A stretch of 6,043 bases of DNA from Angelakisella sp. (GTDB lineage: Bacteria; Bacillota; Clostridia; Oscillospirales; Ruminococcaceae): assembly GCA_013316495.1 (NCBI GenBank), contig WSMP01000095.1, positions 1-6,043 of the forward strand, read 5' to 3'. How positions within the stretch are numbered: the first letter of the stretch is position 1; each line of letters begins with the position of its first letter. Made by a program: the position numbers and the translations under genes. The notes under the pieces were generated by a model, which ran no database searches, was not told where the DNA came from, and saw only the letters and a program-made list of their open reading frames with translations. Shown here one piece after another: positions 5,538-6,043 of this stretch.

Positions 5538-6043
5538 GTGTACGAAAATCTGGACGAATTGAGAGAAGAGGTGCTGGAGTGCCAGAACTGCGGCCTGGCA
5601 GCCACCCGCCACAATGTGGTCTTCGGCGTGGGGGCTCCAGGGGCAAAAATCCTGCTCATTGGGGAGGGCCCTGGGGAAAACGAGGACAAGCAGGGGGAGC
5701 CCTTTGTGGGGCGCAGCGGTCAGCTGCTGGACAAGATGCTGGAGTACGCCGGGCTTTCCCGAAAGAAGAATATCTACATCGCCAATATGGTGAAGTGCCG
5801 CCCGCCCCAAAACCGGGATCCTGCCCCGGACGAGATTGCCGCCTGTATGGGATGGCTGCGAAACCAAACCGCCATTCTTCGTCCCGCCATTATCGTCTGT
5901 ATCGGGCGGATTGCGGCGGTGAGCCTGATTCAAAAGGATTTTAAGGTCACAAAGCAGCACGGCCAGTTCATCGAAAAGAACGGCACTTTGATGACCGGAA
6001 CCTTCCATCCCGCGGCGCTTCTGCGCAATCCTGTCAATAAGCC
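5538..6043 (+). CDS. Family 4 [4Fe-4S] uracil-DNA glycosylase, 3' end cut by window
   Basis: The enzyme cuts uracil from DNA, the first step of base-excision repair after cytosine deamination or dUTP incorporation. The 168 visible residues carry all family 4 hallmarks. The four iron-sulfur cysteines are C15, C18 (CxxC), C87 and C103. The uracil-pocket motif GEGPGENED starts at residue 42 and is followed by GEPFVGRSG, with F56 as the base-stacking residue. NMVKCRPPQNR (83-93) supplies the conserved Asn. The C-terminal motif HPAALLR (157-163) is the DNA-intercalating loop. The open frame continues past the last base; members are usually about 190-220 residues, so perhaps 20-50 residues are missing. 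GTG at 5538 is preferred because family members normally begin about 14 residues before the first Cys; GTG 5535 and TTG 5514 are alternatives. It follows rnpB on the same strand with no clear terminator or promoter of its own. Confidence 0.94.
   Translation, partial: MYENLDELREEVLECQNCGLAATRHNVVFGVGAPGAKILLIGEGPGENEDKQGEPFVGRSGQLLDKMLEYAGLSRKKNIYIANMVKCRPPQNRDPAPDEIAACMGWLRNQTAILRPAIIVCIGRIAAVSLIQKDFKVTKQHGQFIEKNGTLMTGTFHPAALLRNPVNK

Noticed and set aside
5273..5689. Minus-strand open frames across rnpB and the glycosylase
   Set aside because: They are shadows of the RNase P RNA and of the glycosylase coding frame, with low-complexity Pro/Arg-rich translations.

Overview
The window holds one very large secreted-protein gene, one structural RNA gene and the start of a DNA-repair gene, all on the plus strand. 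The DNA is GC-rich with GC-rich third codon positions, and ribosome binding sites are GGAGG-like. The lipoprotein signal, the class A RNase P RNA and the clostridial-looking family 4 uracil-DNA glycosylase fit a GC-rich Firmicute, perhaps a gut Oscillospirales/Ruminococcaceae-type organism. That placement is inference; no marker in the window settles the taxonomy.

Layout: 1-156 is a more AT-rich upstream region. It contains a good-looking leftward promoter (-35 at 54..49, -10 at 31..26, 17-base spacer) that would serve a divergent gene outside the window, a small leader hairpin (112-137) and the GGAGG site of the first gene. 157-4938 encodes a 1593-residue lipoprotein of the bacterial alpha-2-macroglobulin (A2M) family: lipobox Cys32, an N-terminal Big_5-type Ig-like domain, several macroglobulin (MG) domains carrying YRPGDT-like signatures, the A2M core, and a helical toroid domain that lacks the thioester CxEQ motif. 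4939-5086 is a 148-base intergenic region with two promoter-like elements and a stable hairpin followed by a weak T-rich stretch. 5087-5442 is rnpB, the RNase P catalytic RNA, and the main class A helices can be paired by hand. 5443-5534 contains a perfect 12-bp hairpin and a second 6-bp hairpin, neither followed by a usual U-tract. From 5538 to the right edge runs a family 4 [4Fe-4S] uracil-DNA glycosylase, cut off by the window end.

The three genes have no obvious shared function. The A2M lipoprotein acts at the cell surface, while rnpB (tRNA 5' maturation) and the glycosylase (uracil excision) are housekeeping. The glycosylase may receive read-through transcription from rnpB because no convincing terminator separates them. 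I found no mobile element, CRISPR array, tRNA or clearly new multi-gene system. The points most worth a second look are the thioester-less A2M protein without a visible PBP1C partner, the hairpins flanking rnpB, and the short promoter-plus-hairpin unit before rnpB.
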